Both the position numbers and the translations under genes were made by a program. Shown here piece by piece: positions 27,951 through 36,563 of a stretch of 64,000 nt of DNA. The notes beneath the pieces were generated by a model. It was not told where the DNA came from, made no database searches, and was given only the letters and a program-made list of their open reading frames with translations. Numbering within the stretch: position 1 is the first letter of the stretch; each line of letters starts with the position of its first letter. The stretch comes from Tubiluchus corallicola (lineage: Eukaryota; Priapulida; Priapulimorpha; Priapulimorphida; Tubiluchidae). The stretch is from contig JAQGDQ010002369.1 in the NCBI GenBank assembly GCA_030141605.1, positions 1-64,000 of the forward strand, in the 5' to 3' direction.

Positions 27951-28679
27951 TTATAATCGGAAATCTTCTCCAAAGTAAGTTTTTCTGGCTTCCGGGTTAT
28001 CGACCAATTCTTGAACGGTTCCCGACAGGAACACTTTTCCTTCTTGGACGAGGTAGCTTCGATCGACAATGGAAAAGATCTCGCGTGCATTGTGATCGGT
28101 TATGAGGACGCTGATGTTCTTCTTTTTGAGAAGGCGGATGAGGTGTTTTACATCCTGGACTGCGAGGGGATCGATGTTGGCAAAGGGCTCGTCGAGAAGA
28201 AGAAGGGATGGTTCGGTCACAAGGGAGCGTGTTATTTCGAGGCGGCGTCTTTCCCCACCGGAAAGAGAGCTTGCTGATTTTTTTCGTAGATGTTCCAGAT
28301 GGAGTTCTTGAAGGAGCTCGTTGAGCCGTTTTTGTTTCTCTTCTTTTTTTAGAGAAGGAGTTTCCAAAATGCAGAGGATGTTTTCTTCAACAGTGAGATT
28401 GCGGAAGATCGAGGGTTCTTGAGCGAGATAGCCCATGCCCATCTGCGCTCTTTTATGCATTGGGAACGAGGTGATCTTCTTTCCCTGAAAATAAACTTCT
28501 CCTTTATCGGGCCTGATGAGTCCGATCGTCATATAAAAGGCCGTTGTCTTTCCGGCGCCATTGGGACCGAGAAGGCCGACAACTTCTCCCCTGCGAACAT
28601 GGAAGGAGAGATTGTTGACTACATCTTTGTTGTTGTACGTCTTTACGAGGTTTTTGATCTGGAGTACTTCTTCTGTCAT
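27951..28679 (-). CDS. lptB: LPS export ABC transporter ATPase LptB
   Basis: The product has 242 residues. Walker A GPNGAGKT is at 38-45, the Q-loop AQEPS, the signature LSGGERRR, Walker B LLLLDEP, D-loop and switch H in ITDHN are all present. It drives LPS extraction from the inner membrane. It overlaps lptA by four bases and is the last gene of the dapB-folK, kdsA, lptC, lptA, lptB run. Confidence 0.96.
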   Translation of the reverse strand: MTEEVLQIKNLVKTYNNKDVVNNLSFHVRRGEVVGLLGPNGAGKTTAFYMTIGLIRPDKGEVYFQGKKITSFPMHKRAQMGMGYLAQEPSIFRNLTVEENILCILETPSLKKEEKQKRLNELLQELHLEHLRKKSASSLSGGERRRLEITRSLVTEPSLLLLDEPFANIDPLAVQDVKHLIRLLKKKNISVLITDHNAREIFSIVDRSYLVQEGKVFLSGTVQELVDNPEARKTYFGEDFRL

Positions 28680-30058
28680 TGTCTCTCAACTATATTTGAA
28701 GGCCGTTTCTTGAGGTCGAGGTATTTGGATAAGAACTTTTTCAAAACATCTTCACCTTCCATGTCGAAAGTAAAACGCACCTTTCCTTTGCCCTCAACAT
28801 GATACTGTTCTGAGCGGGGATCTTCTTCAATATGAATTTCAGAGGCGCTGAGACGGATAGAATCTGCTTCGTTCCAAAAAAGCACATTATGTGCATCATC
28901 TGCTGTTAAGATACAGTGTTGGTTAGCAGGGAAATAAACGACTTTGTCTGCCATTCCGTAACTTGTTCCTTTCTCAAATTCAGAGGTGATGATTTTGACC
29001 TCTTTTTCAAAGTTCACTTTTTGAAATTCTATTTCTTTATCGTGATCATATAGAAGGGTCCCTTGGTGGGCAAGCAAAGTAATGTGATCGTCCTCATAAA
29101 TCAATGGCTCCTTTTCAGTTTGCATTTCGATTTTATTTTCTGCGTTATTCCAGTGAACGCATCCCGCACAGGTCAGAGATGACCCTTGTGGAAAATGGAA
29201 GGTCGTTTGCCCGAGGGCTGTAATCGTATAATTATCCTCCGATGCAGTAAGGATCATACGGTCTGAGGTCATCTCAAGGCCTTCTGTACCGGTAATCGTA
29301 ACATTTCCTTTCAGGATCATTTCTCCGAGGTCCTTTTTCATAAAAAGGTGATCGGCAGAAAAGCGGTGTAAGACTTCTTTTCCCATAAGAGGTAGGAGGA
29401 TCGCTCCTGAAGAAAATTGACAGGTGATTTCCGAGCGGGACAAATCCATAGAGATTTGAGAAGCAAAGATTTGGTTCTGCCCATGATTGAGGCAGCACTG
29501 ATAGGAAGGAGCTTGGGGAAAAAGAGTGATGGTTCCCTGGACGGGTGTTTCATCATGCCCGATGATATTCTTTAAGACAGCGTGTCCGCCTGTAGCGCTA
29601 TACTCATTCCCATATTGAATATGGACATGGTTGATGAATGAAAGGTGTTCGATTTCAAAAAGGGTGAATCGGGGCAGTTCCATATCCTTTCCAAAACGAC
29701 ATTCTGCTTTTTGGCAAGAGATTTTAAAATCGTCTTGCTCGTAATTCAACGTCTTTTCCGATGAAAAATAAGCGAGCCTCTTTTCCTGGAAAAAACTTGC
29801 GGCATCACAAAAAAGATTTCCTCCTTTTTGAGAGAACAATTTTACATTTCCACTTAAGTAGAGTTCGGAAAGGGGATCGCCTTTCATTGTAGCAATATCT
29901 GCAAACATTTTTCCCAGTTCATGCTCCACTTGAACGTGGGAGGAAAGAGTCAGCTCATCTCCATTCCAGTCTGCGACATCAGAGGAGACATGTGTCGTGG
30001 CTGCAAAAGCGAAAGAGGAAAGAAAAAAGATGCTTATGTGGTAAAGCCAACTCTTCAA
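28676..30058 (-). CDS. lptA: LptA/OstA-like periplasmic LPS transport protein
   Basis: The product has 460 residues, much longer than the enterobacterial LptA of about 185. It has a signal peptide (IFFLSSFAFA, cleavage near ATT) followed by OstA-type beta-jellyroll repeats: LTLSSHVQVEHE, LYLSGNVKLFS, MILKGNVTITG, and more. It would carry LPS across the periplasm from LptC. It overlaps lptB and lptC by four bases each. The extra length suggests several OstA repeats in tandem. Confidence 0.8.
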   Translation of the reverse strand: MKSWLYHISIFFLSSFAFAATTHVSSDVADWNGDELTLSSHVQVEHELGKMFADIATMKGDPLSELYLSGNVKLFSQKGGNLFCDAASFFQEKRLAYFSSEKTLNYEQDDFKISCQKAECRFGKDMELPRFTLFEIEHLSFINHVHIQYGNEYSATGGHAVLKNIIGHDETPVQGTITLFPQAPSYQCCLNHGQNQIFASQISMDLSRSEITCQFSSGAILLPLMGKEVLHRFSADHLFMKKDLGEMILKGNVTITGTEGLEMTSDRMILTASEDNYTITALGQTTFHFPQGSSLTCAGCVHWNNAENKIEMQTEKEPLIYEDDHITLLAHQGTLLYDHDKEIEFQKVNFEKEVKIITSEFEKGTSYGMADKVVYFPANQHCILTADDAHNVLFWNEADSIRLSASEIHIEEDPRSEQYHVEGKGKVRFTFDMEGEDVLKKFLSKYLDLKKRPSNIVERQ

Positions 30059-30615
30059 TGAGGCATCCTCTCTAGATCGATACGGGCCCTCAGGTGTTCA
30101 GCCTTGAAAGAGAGCTTGACCTGGTCCATGGTAAAGGAAACTTTATCTGCATCTCCCCGAAAATAGGGAATGTCCTGTTCATAGGATTTATGGAAAGTCA
30201 TCTGAACTTCATCTGCCCAGAGGCGGTGCGCGGGAAATTCATAAGCACCTTTCTGGGCGAAAAAATGACGGATGTCTTCTCCTTCTTCGATTGTGCAAAA
30301 AACGGGCTGGAAATGCTCGATGACATCTACTTTTTGCTTTCTTTGTGCTAAATCCAATTCTGAATGCTCGCTTTTCAATTGGAGATGGTGCCTCTCTTTT
30401 CCTTCGGAATACCAAATGTCTTTTTGTACGCCTTTCCTTCTCTGCTGGGCCTTCTTGGTATAATAAGTGCTATCGCTATGAATTCTGACTACGGGCTCCA
30501 TCATTTTTTCAAATTCTTCATAATCAGCCGAATCGAGAATGACAAAATTGGACAATATCAAAACCCATAGGCCTATAAGGAAGGCGAAGCTAAAATAAAA
30601 AGAACGCTTTAACAT
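30055..30615 (-). CDS. lptC: LptC-like inner-membrane LPS transport protein
   Basis: The product has 186 residues: an N-terminal membrane anchor (residues 5-28, FSFAFLIGLWVLILSNFVIL) followed by a jellyroll-like domain with SEHSELDL and LWADEV strands. Size, topology and place between kdsA and lptA fit LptC. Sequence similarity to E. coli LptC is low, as is usual for this family. It overlaps kdsA by seven bases. Confidence 0.78.
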   Translation of the reverse strand: MLKRSFYFSFAFLIGLWVLILSNFVILDSADYEEFEKMMEPVVRIHSDSTYYTKKAQQRRKGVQKDIWYSEGKERHHLQLKSEHSELDLAQRKQKVDVIEHFQPVFCTIEEGEDIRHFFAQKGAYEFPAHRLWADEVQMTFHKSYEQDIPYFRGDADKVSFTMDQVKLSFKAEHLRARIDLERMPH

Positions 30616-31442
30616 ACTTTACTGTTGGGGTTCACAGCCTCATACAGACGTTGTACTTCTTCCAGGAGCTTTTTCAAAGCTCCAAATTCCATCACAGAAG
30701 CAGCATCGCTTTTTGCCTCGGGGGGATTGGGGTGGGACTCGATGTAAAGGACATTGGCCCCTGCTGCTATGGCAGACTTTGTCAATGTCGGAATGAATTC
30801 CGTTTGCCCGCCAGATGAAGATCCCAACCCGCCCGGCAGTTGTACAGAATGGGATGCATCAAAACAGACCGGATAACCTAAACCCTGCATGATCGGAATG
30901 GCCCTCATATCGCTCACCAGATTATTGTACCCAAAGCTTGTACCCCGATCAGTCATAAGGATTTGTTCGTTCTTTTGAGATTCGATCTTCTCGACGACGT
31001 TTTTCATGTCCCAGGGAGCTAGAAATTGTCCCTTTTTTACATTGATTGGAATTTGAGTAGAAGCAGCAGCAATGACAAGGTCTGTCTGTCGGCATAAAAA
31101 TGCCGGGATTTGGATCATGTCGACAACATCGGCTGCAGCCTTTGCTTGTTCAGGTGTGTGCACATCTGTAAAAACAGGAAGATCGAGGTCTTTTTTCACT
31201 TTTTCCAGTATCCGCAGTCCCTTTTCCAGGCCTGGGCCCCGGTAAGAGTTGATCGAGGAACGGTTTGCTTTGTCATAGCTTGATTTGTAGATGTAATGGA
31301 AGGGAAAGTGGGAAAACATTTCTTTTAGTTGTTCAGCTGTCTTCAAAGCATGCTCCTGGCTTTCGATGACGCATGGGCCGCTGATTACGGTGAGCGGTTG
31401 ATCTTTTCCGATCCAGAAGTCTTTGATTTTGAATTTTTTCAT
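30609..31442 (-). CDS. kdsA: 3-deoxy-8-phosphooctulonate (Kdo-8-P) synthase
   Basis: The product has 277 residues. It condenses phosphoenolpyruvate with arabinose 5-phosphate to give Kdo-8-phosphate. Seen: ISGPCVIES at the N-terminus, KSSYDKANRSS for PEP binding, GTSFGYNNLV, and FDASHSVQLPGG. It starts two bases after the dapB-folK stop and overlaps lptC, linking Kdo synthesis to LPS export. Confidence 0.97.
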   Translation of the reverse strand: MKKFKIKDFWIGKDQPLTVISGPCVIESQEHALKTAEQLKEMFSHFPFHYIYKSSYDKANRSSINSYRGPGLEKGLRILEKVKKDLDLPVFTDVHTPEQAKAAADVVDMIQIPAFLCRQTDLVIAAASTQIPINVKKGQFLAPWDMKNVVEKIESQKNEQILMTDRGTSFGYNNLVSDMRAIPIMQGLGYPVCFDASHSVQLPGGLGSSSGGQTEFIPTLTKSAIAAGANVLYIESHPNPPEAKSDAASVMEFGALKKLLEEVQRLYEAVNPNSKVC

Positions 31443-31443
31443 C

Positions 31444-32586
31444 TTACACCTTGGTTACGGTCTCGCCGTGGGGATTTGTAAATGTCTTTAAATATTCCTC
31501 TAAGGAAAGAGAAGGCTTCAAAGAAAGATTGTTGACGATCTCCGATAAGGGCTTTAGGACGAATAGGCGCTCCTTATAGCGGGGATGTGGAATCTGCAGA
31601 TGAGGATTTTGGATTTCCCTGTTTCCGAAAAGCAGGATATCGATATCGATATGCCGGGGGCCGTTTTTTTCTTTGGTTTCCTTGCCGAGTTCCCTTTCGA
31701 TCGCCTGTAAAAAGTAGTGAAGTTCAAAGGGACTTAAACTTGTAATCAATTTCAATGCGCCATTGATGAATTCACCCTGGGGAATATCACTTACGGGCGA
31801 TGTCCTGTAAAAGGAAGAAACTTTCATAACTTTTACTTTTTCCAGAGCCTTGATTTTTTCAATAGCTGCAGAGAGAGTTTCGATGGGATTGCCAAGATTT
31901 CCTCCCAAACCGAGATAGACCTCCTCTGCAAACAGGTCTTTCATGCTATATAAATTCGGGGGAGCATCATGAAGAAACTGTGCGGCATCGAGCGCTCCCT
32001 GGACAAAAACTTCCCGGGAAAGCACTTCATGGGAAAGGGTCAACTTTTCCGGACCTTTCGTGAATTGCAGGGTATGTTCGCCACGGATCGATCCGGCTCT
32101 AAGAGAATGGATATGGACTTGGCGGCTGTCTAAAGACTGGGCTATCGAGAGGGCCGTGCCGCTTGGCCGGTCTTTCTTTTGGACATGGTGTGCTTCGATA
32201 AGATCAATATCTCCTTCCAGTTGCAGCCCGATTTGCGATGCCTGTTTCAAAAGGAAAACTCCTTTGCTGAAGTTCGATGAGTAAAAAACAGGAATGAACT
32301 GAGAAGCTTCTTTGATTTGACGGCGATCTTCATCGGAGAGTCCTGTAGTTCCGATGATGATTGGTTTTTTTAACTCCCTGGCGAGGAAAAGATGGTCGGT
32401 CAACCCGCTGGTAGAAACATCAATCCATACATCTGCTTGGACTAGGAGATCTTTTTTTTCTCCTAATCTTGTGAGCTTGCTTTCCACTCCGCCGATTACT
32501 TCGAAAGAGGGGTTTTCACTGCAAAGAGAAACCAGGGAAGAGCCTAGCCGCCCCTTGATTCCAAAAATGGCAATCTTGATTTTCAT
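31444..32586 (-). CDS. dapB-folK: Fusion of dihydrodipicolinate reductase (DapB) and HPPK (FolK)
   Basis: The product has 380 residues in two parts. Residues 1-218 are a short DapB: the NAD(P)-binding start IAIFGIKGRLG and the catalytic/substrate block EAHHVQKKDRPSGTA (131-145). Residues 222-380 are 6-hydroxymethyl-7,8-dihydropterin pyrophosphokinase: VYLGLGGNLGNP, and GPRHIDIDILLFG at 309-321. No stop or restart lies between them. The first part makes a diaminopimelate precursor for peptidoglycan and the second a folate intermediate, so the reactions are not consecutive. The fusion is unusual. The start ATG is at 32586, and the domain boundary lacks a long linker. Confidence 0.92.
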   Translation of the reverse strand: MKIKIAIFGIKGRLGSSLVSLCSENPSFEVIGGVESKLTRLGEKKDLLVQADVWIDVSTSGLTDHLFLARELKKPIIIGTTGLSDEDRRQIKEASQFIPVFYSSNFSKGVFLLKQASQIGLQLEGDIDLIEAHHVQKKDRPSGTALSIAQSLDSRQVHIHSLRAGSIRGEHTLQFTKGPEKLTLSHEVLSREVFVQGALDAAQFLHDAPPNLYSMKDLFAEEVYLGLGGNLGNPIETLSAAIEKIKALEKVKVMKVSSFYRTSPVSDIPQGEFINGALKLITSLSPFELHYFLQAIERELGKETKEKNGPRHIDIDILLFGNREIQNPHLQIPHPRYKERLFVLKPLSEIVNNLSLKPSLSLEEYLKTFTNPHGETVTKV

Positions 32587-32673
32587 GCCCGGAATTTTAC
32601 CAAGACTGGCATCTCAATGCAATATCACTTGAAAAATACCCTCATTTTATCGACACTGAAGTGTAATTTAGTT

Positions 32674-32747
32674 GGATTGGTAGCTCAGCTGGATAGAGCA
32701 CCCGCCTTCTAAGCGGGCGGTCGTAGGTTCGAGTCCTACTCAATCCA
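32674..32747 (+). tRNA. tRNA-Arg (TCT)
   Basis: A 74-base cloverleaf: acceptor GGATTGG pairs with TCAATCC (one G-T), anticodon loop CTTCTAA reads TCT, GTTCGAG arm normal, discriminator A. It stands beside the kdsA group as in Chlamydia. CCA is not encoded. Confidence 0.97.
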
Positions 32748-32763
32748 TTTTTTTTTACGGATT

Positions 32764-35379
32764 ATGGCAGAAGAACCGCTCCTTCTGGGAGATATCAACT
32801 TCGAAAAAAAAAGCTTCAAGGATATAGACAAAGTCTTGGAGCAATTTTATACCGATGCGTTTAAGAAATTAGGCGATCGGGATCGAAGTGACAGGGTTAA
32901 CCGCGTTCTCTTGGACTTGATCCACTATTCTCCCGAACCGGCTTTTTTGATGCCCGAAGTACTCGACTATGTCGAGCGGATCGATCGGGAAAATATTTTA
33001 TATCACTATACATTCACTAGTTTTGAGCTTTGGCTCAATCATTTTGCTGGCCTTTCTTTTGCAGACAACTTACGTTTTCGAGGGAAAATCGCAGGCAAGT
33101 GGGTTCCAAGAGAAGAATATCAGGCCCTTTTTCCCATCGGGATGGGAAAGGTATACGATGGCACTCATTTTGTAACAGCGCACAAATCACCTGATCTGGA
33201 TACGACGATCGCATCTTTTTGGGGATGGGTGGATGCTTTTGCAGCCCGTGTAGGAGACTCTCTTCATGTATGGAATGTGCCAGGCGGCCCCCCTCCTTCC
33301 CAGATTGAAATCGATCTAATCTTCCGCCGCATTTTCGGACCGGCTGTTTTTACTCATTTAGCCAAAACCCGGACGACATTAACGATGACAGGCAATGACA
33401 TCATGAGTCAAAAGATGCTCGTCAAGAAAAAGAAGACAGAGACAACCGAGGGTATCGATCACGAGCGACATCAAAAAGCTGTTGTCATCGTTGATGAAGA
33501 TGGATTTTACCTTGGTGACTGGAGAAGCATCGATGTTGAAGGCGTCCGTCAAATCACTGTGTTTTTTAATAATATCCTTTGTTGGTTTGAGAACCACCTG
33601 CATGTGAATTTGATCTCCCTTTTTGCAAAGGAGAATTTGACTCTGAATGATGTCAGTTCCTTTGTACAAAATGTTTTTGGTTCAAAGTTGAAAGATAGCG
33701 AACCACTTCTAGAGTTCAGTGACAAAAATAGAGAAAATATGCAGAACTTTCTCACTCGCGTCATGGGTGTAAGTGAAGGACTTGAGAGCACCTTTGAAGA
33801 ATTTGGAAGAGGCGTTTCCAAACTTTCCATTATGGAGTTTGACTCGGTACGCGATGTAATCCAATCCATCAAAGAAGCGCATCTTTTCGATGATAAGGGA
33901 AATCTCATTGAAGACCGTCCAAAGATCTTTCTTTACCTCGAGAAGATCATCAGAGGTCTTCATCATGCAGTACAAAATGTCCGTATCTACATGGAACAGA
34001 TTGACATTGTATTGCAAATCAAAACAAAAGTATTTGGTTTTTCTCCCCACTTTGTCACTGTCCGCGCCGACGTTGAAGAAATGAGAAGCAAGATGGGGTC
34101 CTACCAGTATCTGACGGTGGCTTACCCAGTACAAGGAAAGTTCTATCCTGTCGGGGTTATCCAGGCATCGGACTTAAGGAAAAAGACTTTGGGGACTGTT
34201 TCCCTGCGGGACTTTTGCAACCGGAATGAGATGACCATTCCATCCTATCTGGAAGTGATCAGTGTTATCGATCATCATAAATCCTCTTTGAATACGTATA
34301 CTCCTCCGATGGCCATCATCAGCGATGCTCAATCGAGCAATGCTCTGGTTGCCGAGGTTGCCTTTTACATCAATGATCGTTACAGCCTTTCAGGAATGAC
34401 CGATAAAGAAATCGATGAATCTCTCAGTGAGATTCAGGGAAAACAAAGGACGACCGCATCGACCCGTCTCGAAACACGCCTCCTGCAAAAGAGGCTGATT
34501 TCTGAGAAGAGGGGGGAATACTACATTCATCCAGAAAGAGAAATGGTCGAATACCTCCATTTTCTTTACGGCATTCTCGATGATACCGATCTCTTGATGA
34601 AAGTATCGGACCGCGATGTCGATTGTGTGGTCTCTCTGTTAAATCGGTTAAAGACTCTTCTTTTAAAGAAAGAAACAGAAATTATTTCTTTGGACAATAT
34701 TCCCAAGGGGCCAAATTTTGCAAAAGACGCTGCAAAGAAAATTCTGCAAAATGAGGATATGTACTCTCTTTATAGCAAGGTTTATCACTTCCGGGAGAAG
34801 GAAGTAGAACACAATATGGAACTTTGCTCTAAAGGTGAGCATTCCAATGTCTTTTCCGATACGAAAGAGCAAAACGGATGCAGCCGGGTCGGTCAGACCA
34901 AGATGTTCTCGAAAAACATCGAGAAGTTCGAGAAGCACAAGTACCATCTCCGCAAGTACTGGTATGAGAAAGCCAAGACCATCTACAGGGAACACAATGA
35001 GATCGACCTTCATCTTCATATGATCAGCACGATTGTCGGTGCTGATGAAGTTTATAAAGGGGCTACGGGAAGTTATGAGCATAAAGATGAACTTTGGATC
35101 TGGACCGCGGCAACAGACATTGCAGTGGAGCATTTAAAGCGATTTTTGAATGCTTTCAGGGATGCTCCCCAGTTTGAGAATAATGCGCTTGAAGTAGAAT
35201 TCCTGGGAGATAACGCCCAGGAGCTCGATCAGATATTTCAGGAAAGCTTTATGTCGATTCCCCGAAGAGAAAATAAGCCTAAAGAAAAACTTCCGATTGC
35301 CGTTCTTTACTACAATGCGGGAACCATCAATTCTAGAAAGGCAATGATCTCCCCATATCTTCCAGTTCTGGCAACTTGA
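32764..35379 (+). CDS. Large DHH-family phosphoesterase, family II (Mn) pyrophosphatase-like
   Basis: The product has 871 residues, far longer than the usual 310-550. Motif I is H-K-S-P-D-L-D-T-T at 140-148. Motif III is DHHKSS at 503, followed by SDAQSSNALVAE, which matches the family II pyrophosphatase block. A GILDDTD motif is near 603. Between them a region around 415-465 (YPVQGKFYPVGVI) resembles a CBS motif, so the layout is close to CBS-containing pyrophosphatases but with much extra sequence. Substrate uncertain: pyrophosphate, polyphosphate or a small nucleotide. It starts 16 bases after tRNA-Arg. Confidence 0.7.
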   Translation: MAEEPLLLGDINFEKKSFKDIDKVLEQFYTDAFKKLGDRDRSDRVNRVLLDLIHYSPEPAFLMPEVLDYVERIDRENILYHYTFTSFELWLNHFAGLSFADNLRFRGKIAGKWVPREEYQALFPIGMGKVYDGTHFVTAHKSPDLDTTIASFWGWVDAFAARVGDSLHVWNVPGGPPPSQIEIDLIFRRIFGPAVFTHLAKTRTTLTMTGNDIMSQKMLVKKKKTETTEGIDHERHQKAVVIVDEDGFYLGDWRSIDVEGVRQITVFFNNILCWFENHLHVNLISLFAKENLTLNDVSSFVQNVFGSKLKDSEPLLEFSDKNRENMQNFLTRVMGVSEGLESTFEEFGRGVSKLSIMEFDSVRDVIQSIKEAHLFDDKGNLIEDRPKIFLYLEKIIRGLHHAVQNVRIYMEQIDIVLQIKTKVFGFSPHFVTVRADVEEMRSKMGSYQYLTVAYPVQGKFYPVGVIQASDLRKKTLGTVSLRDFCNRNEMTIPSYLEVISVIDHHKSSLNTYTPPMAIISDAQSSNALVAEVAFYINDRYSLSGMTDKEIDESLSEIQGKQRTTASTRLETRLLQKRLISEKRGEYYIHPEREMVEYLHFLYGILDDTDLLMKVSDRDVDCVVSLLNRLKTLLLKKETEIISLDNIPKGPNFAKDAAKKILQNEDMYSLYSKVYHFREKEVEHNMELCSKGEHSNVFSDTKEQNGCSRVGQTKMFSKNIEKFEKHKYHLRKYWYEKAKTIYREHNEIDLHLHMISTIVGADEVYKGATGSYEHKDELWIWTAATDIAVEHLKRFLNAFRDAPQFENNALEVEFLGDNAQELDQIFQESFMSIPRRENKPKEKLPIAVLYYNAGTINSRKAMISPYLPVLAT

Positions 35380-35449
35380 TCGAGTCATTTACTACTCCAT
35401 AATAAATAGCAGCCAGACCTAGAGCTCCGATTACTGCTACTCTTACCAT
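35333..35449 (-). CDS. Small membrane peptide, 38 residues
   Basis: A short reading frame begins at the ATG at 35449, with AGGA seven bases upstream. Residues 3-20 form one hydrophobic helix (VAVIGALGLAAIYYGVV), followed by a polar tail. It is 31 bases after the LRR gene on the same strand and overlaps the end of the convergent DHH gene by 47 bases. The good ribosome site and the clean membrane helix support it; there is no homology evidence. Confidence 0.5.
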   Translation of the reverse strand: MVRVAVIGALGLAAIYYGVVNDSIKLPELEDMGRSLPF

Positions 35450-35480
35450 GGAACATCCTGATTTTCTGTTCTGATGTTCA

Positions 35481-36167
35481 TCAGGCAAGGGATGAATGTG
35501 AATAGCGTGTACTTTGTGGAGGATCTTCTAACATTGCTCTAAATGATCTGCTTGCACGGAATTCTGTCAAGTGAAGGTTCCGGAAAGTATGGGGGAGAGA
35601 CTGAATAGGAGTAGCATTGATTGTGAGGGTTCGGAGGTGCTGCAGGTTTCCTATTTCTTGGGGTAAATCTCGGATTGCAGTGTGATCCAATAAGATGGAG
35701 TGTAAGTTTCTTAGATTGTCCATACCGGCTGGTAAAGATTTAATGTCGCTATTACAGGCCGCATCCAGAATACGTAGTTCGGTGAGCTGACAGATCTCTT
35801 CTGGAATGGATGAGATGTGATTTCCGTATATATTGATGTCTCTAAGACCTGTGAAGTATTTGATTTCCGGAGGAAGCCCATACAGATCACAACAGTTGAC
35901 ATCGATTGAAGTAATGTGCCCCAGTTGATCTCGATTGACTTCAAACCAGCTACGTATTTGATTGGCTGTTTCCCCTCGTGGTCCTGCTACCCAAGCATCC
36001 CATTGTGCATCTGTCCAGGTTTCTCGAACATTCAAAGTTGGGAAATTGATGGTAGTTGCTGATGGAGGCAGAAGGTGAACAACGCATTCCCAAAAGTCGA
36101 CGAGCTCATCATCCATTCTTTCTTGAACGGCTTCTTGAATGGCCTCTTGCATCTCAATATAACGCAT
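35481..36167 (-). CDS. Leucine-rich-repeat protein (LRR locus 2)
   Basis: The product has up to 228 residues. A polar N-terminal region is followed by four to five LRR units from about residue 105 (LPPEIKYFTGLRDINIYGN, IPEEICQLTELRIL, LPAGMDNLRNLHSI, LPQEIGNLQHLRTL). It shares the PPEI(R/K)YFT block with the gene at 19927. A second in-frame ATG lies five codons in. The closest relatives of such short LRR proteins in Chlamydiales are putative effectors. It follows the poly-C gene by 41 bases and precedes the small membrane peptide gene. Confidence 0.8.
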   Translation of the reverse strand: MRYIEMQEAIQEAVQERMDDELVDFWECVVHLLPPSATTINFPTLNVRETWTDAQWDAWVAGPRGETANQIRSWFEVNRDQLGHITSIDVNCCDLYGLPPEIKYFTGLRDINIYGNHISSIPEEICQLTELRILDAACNSDIKSLPAGMDNLRNLHSILLDHTAIRDLPQEIGNLQHLRTLTINATPIQSLPHTFRNLHLTEFRASRSFRAMLEDPPQSTRYSHSSLA

Positions 36168-36207
36168 AGGATCTGTTAAGCTATGTTCGTTGCAAATCTG
36201 TTGCCGC

Positions 36208-36483
36208 TTAGTCCTGCATACGTTGCATCAGAGTCGCATTCAGCTTTCCCAAGTGCTCAACAGTTGGCTGGGCCATGATTTGGGAAAGCGGAGTCCTAGG
36301 ATATTCAGTTTGAAACTTCTCCCAGATCCCGTGGATGATTCGGGTGTTTTCATCTTTGAATTTGCTATTCGTTGCCGAGGCAGGGAGGTTGCCTGCGAAC
36401 TCAGAAATATTTCCTAAGAATCCTTCGATATCAGAAATTCTAGAAAAAAGGGGGGGGGGTAGTTCTGGTGGTAAGGCTGTCAT
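36208..36483 (-). CDS. Small protein of LRR locus 2 with a C10 tract in codons 9-12
   Basis: The product has 91 residues starting MTALPPELPPPLF. The coding strand has ten C residues (36459-36450) followed by six T (36449-36444), so any slip of one base in the C tract would destroy the frame after residue 12. The present length is in frame. AGAGAG lies upstream of the ATG. The rest is helical with no known motif. It precedes the LRR gene and is probably co-transcribed. Confidence 0.65.
   Translation of the reverse strand: MTALPPELPPPLFSRISDIEGFLGNISEFAGNLPASATNSKFKDENTRIIHGIWEKFQTEYPRTPLSQIMAQPTVEHLGKLNATLMQRMQD
36450..36459. repeat. Homopolymer tract G10/C10
   Basis: Ten consecutive G on the plus strand, within the first codons of the minus-strand gene 36208-36483 and beside a run of six A. 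Tracts of this type are the usual substrate for slipped-strand phase variation. Confidence 0.95.
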
Positions 36484-36563
36484 GGTATCTCTCTATCATT
36501 TGTAGAGGCTATTGTACCTAGACGAGGTTAAGGTCTCTTAAAATCGGCAGAGTAAAAAAACAT

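Noticed and set aside
28011-28277. Plus-strand frame across lptB, with a similar frame at 26013-26282
   Set aside because: Both are mirror frames of lptB sequence on the minus strand; their similarity only reflects the lptB duplication.
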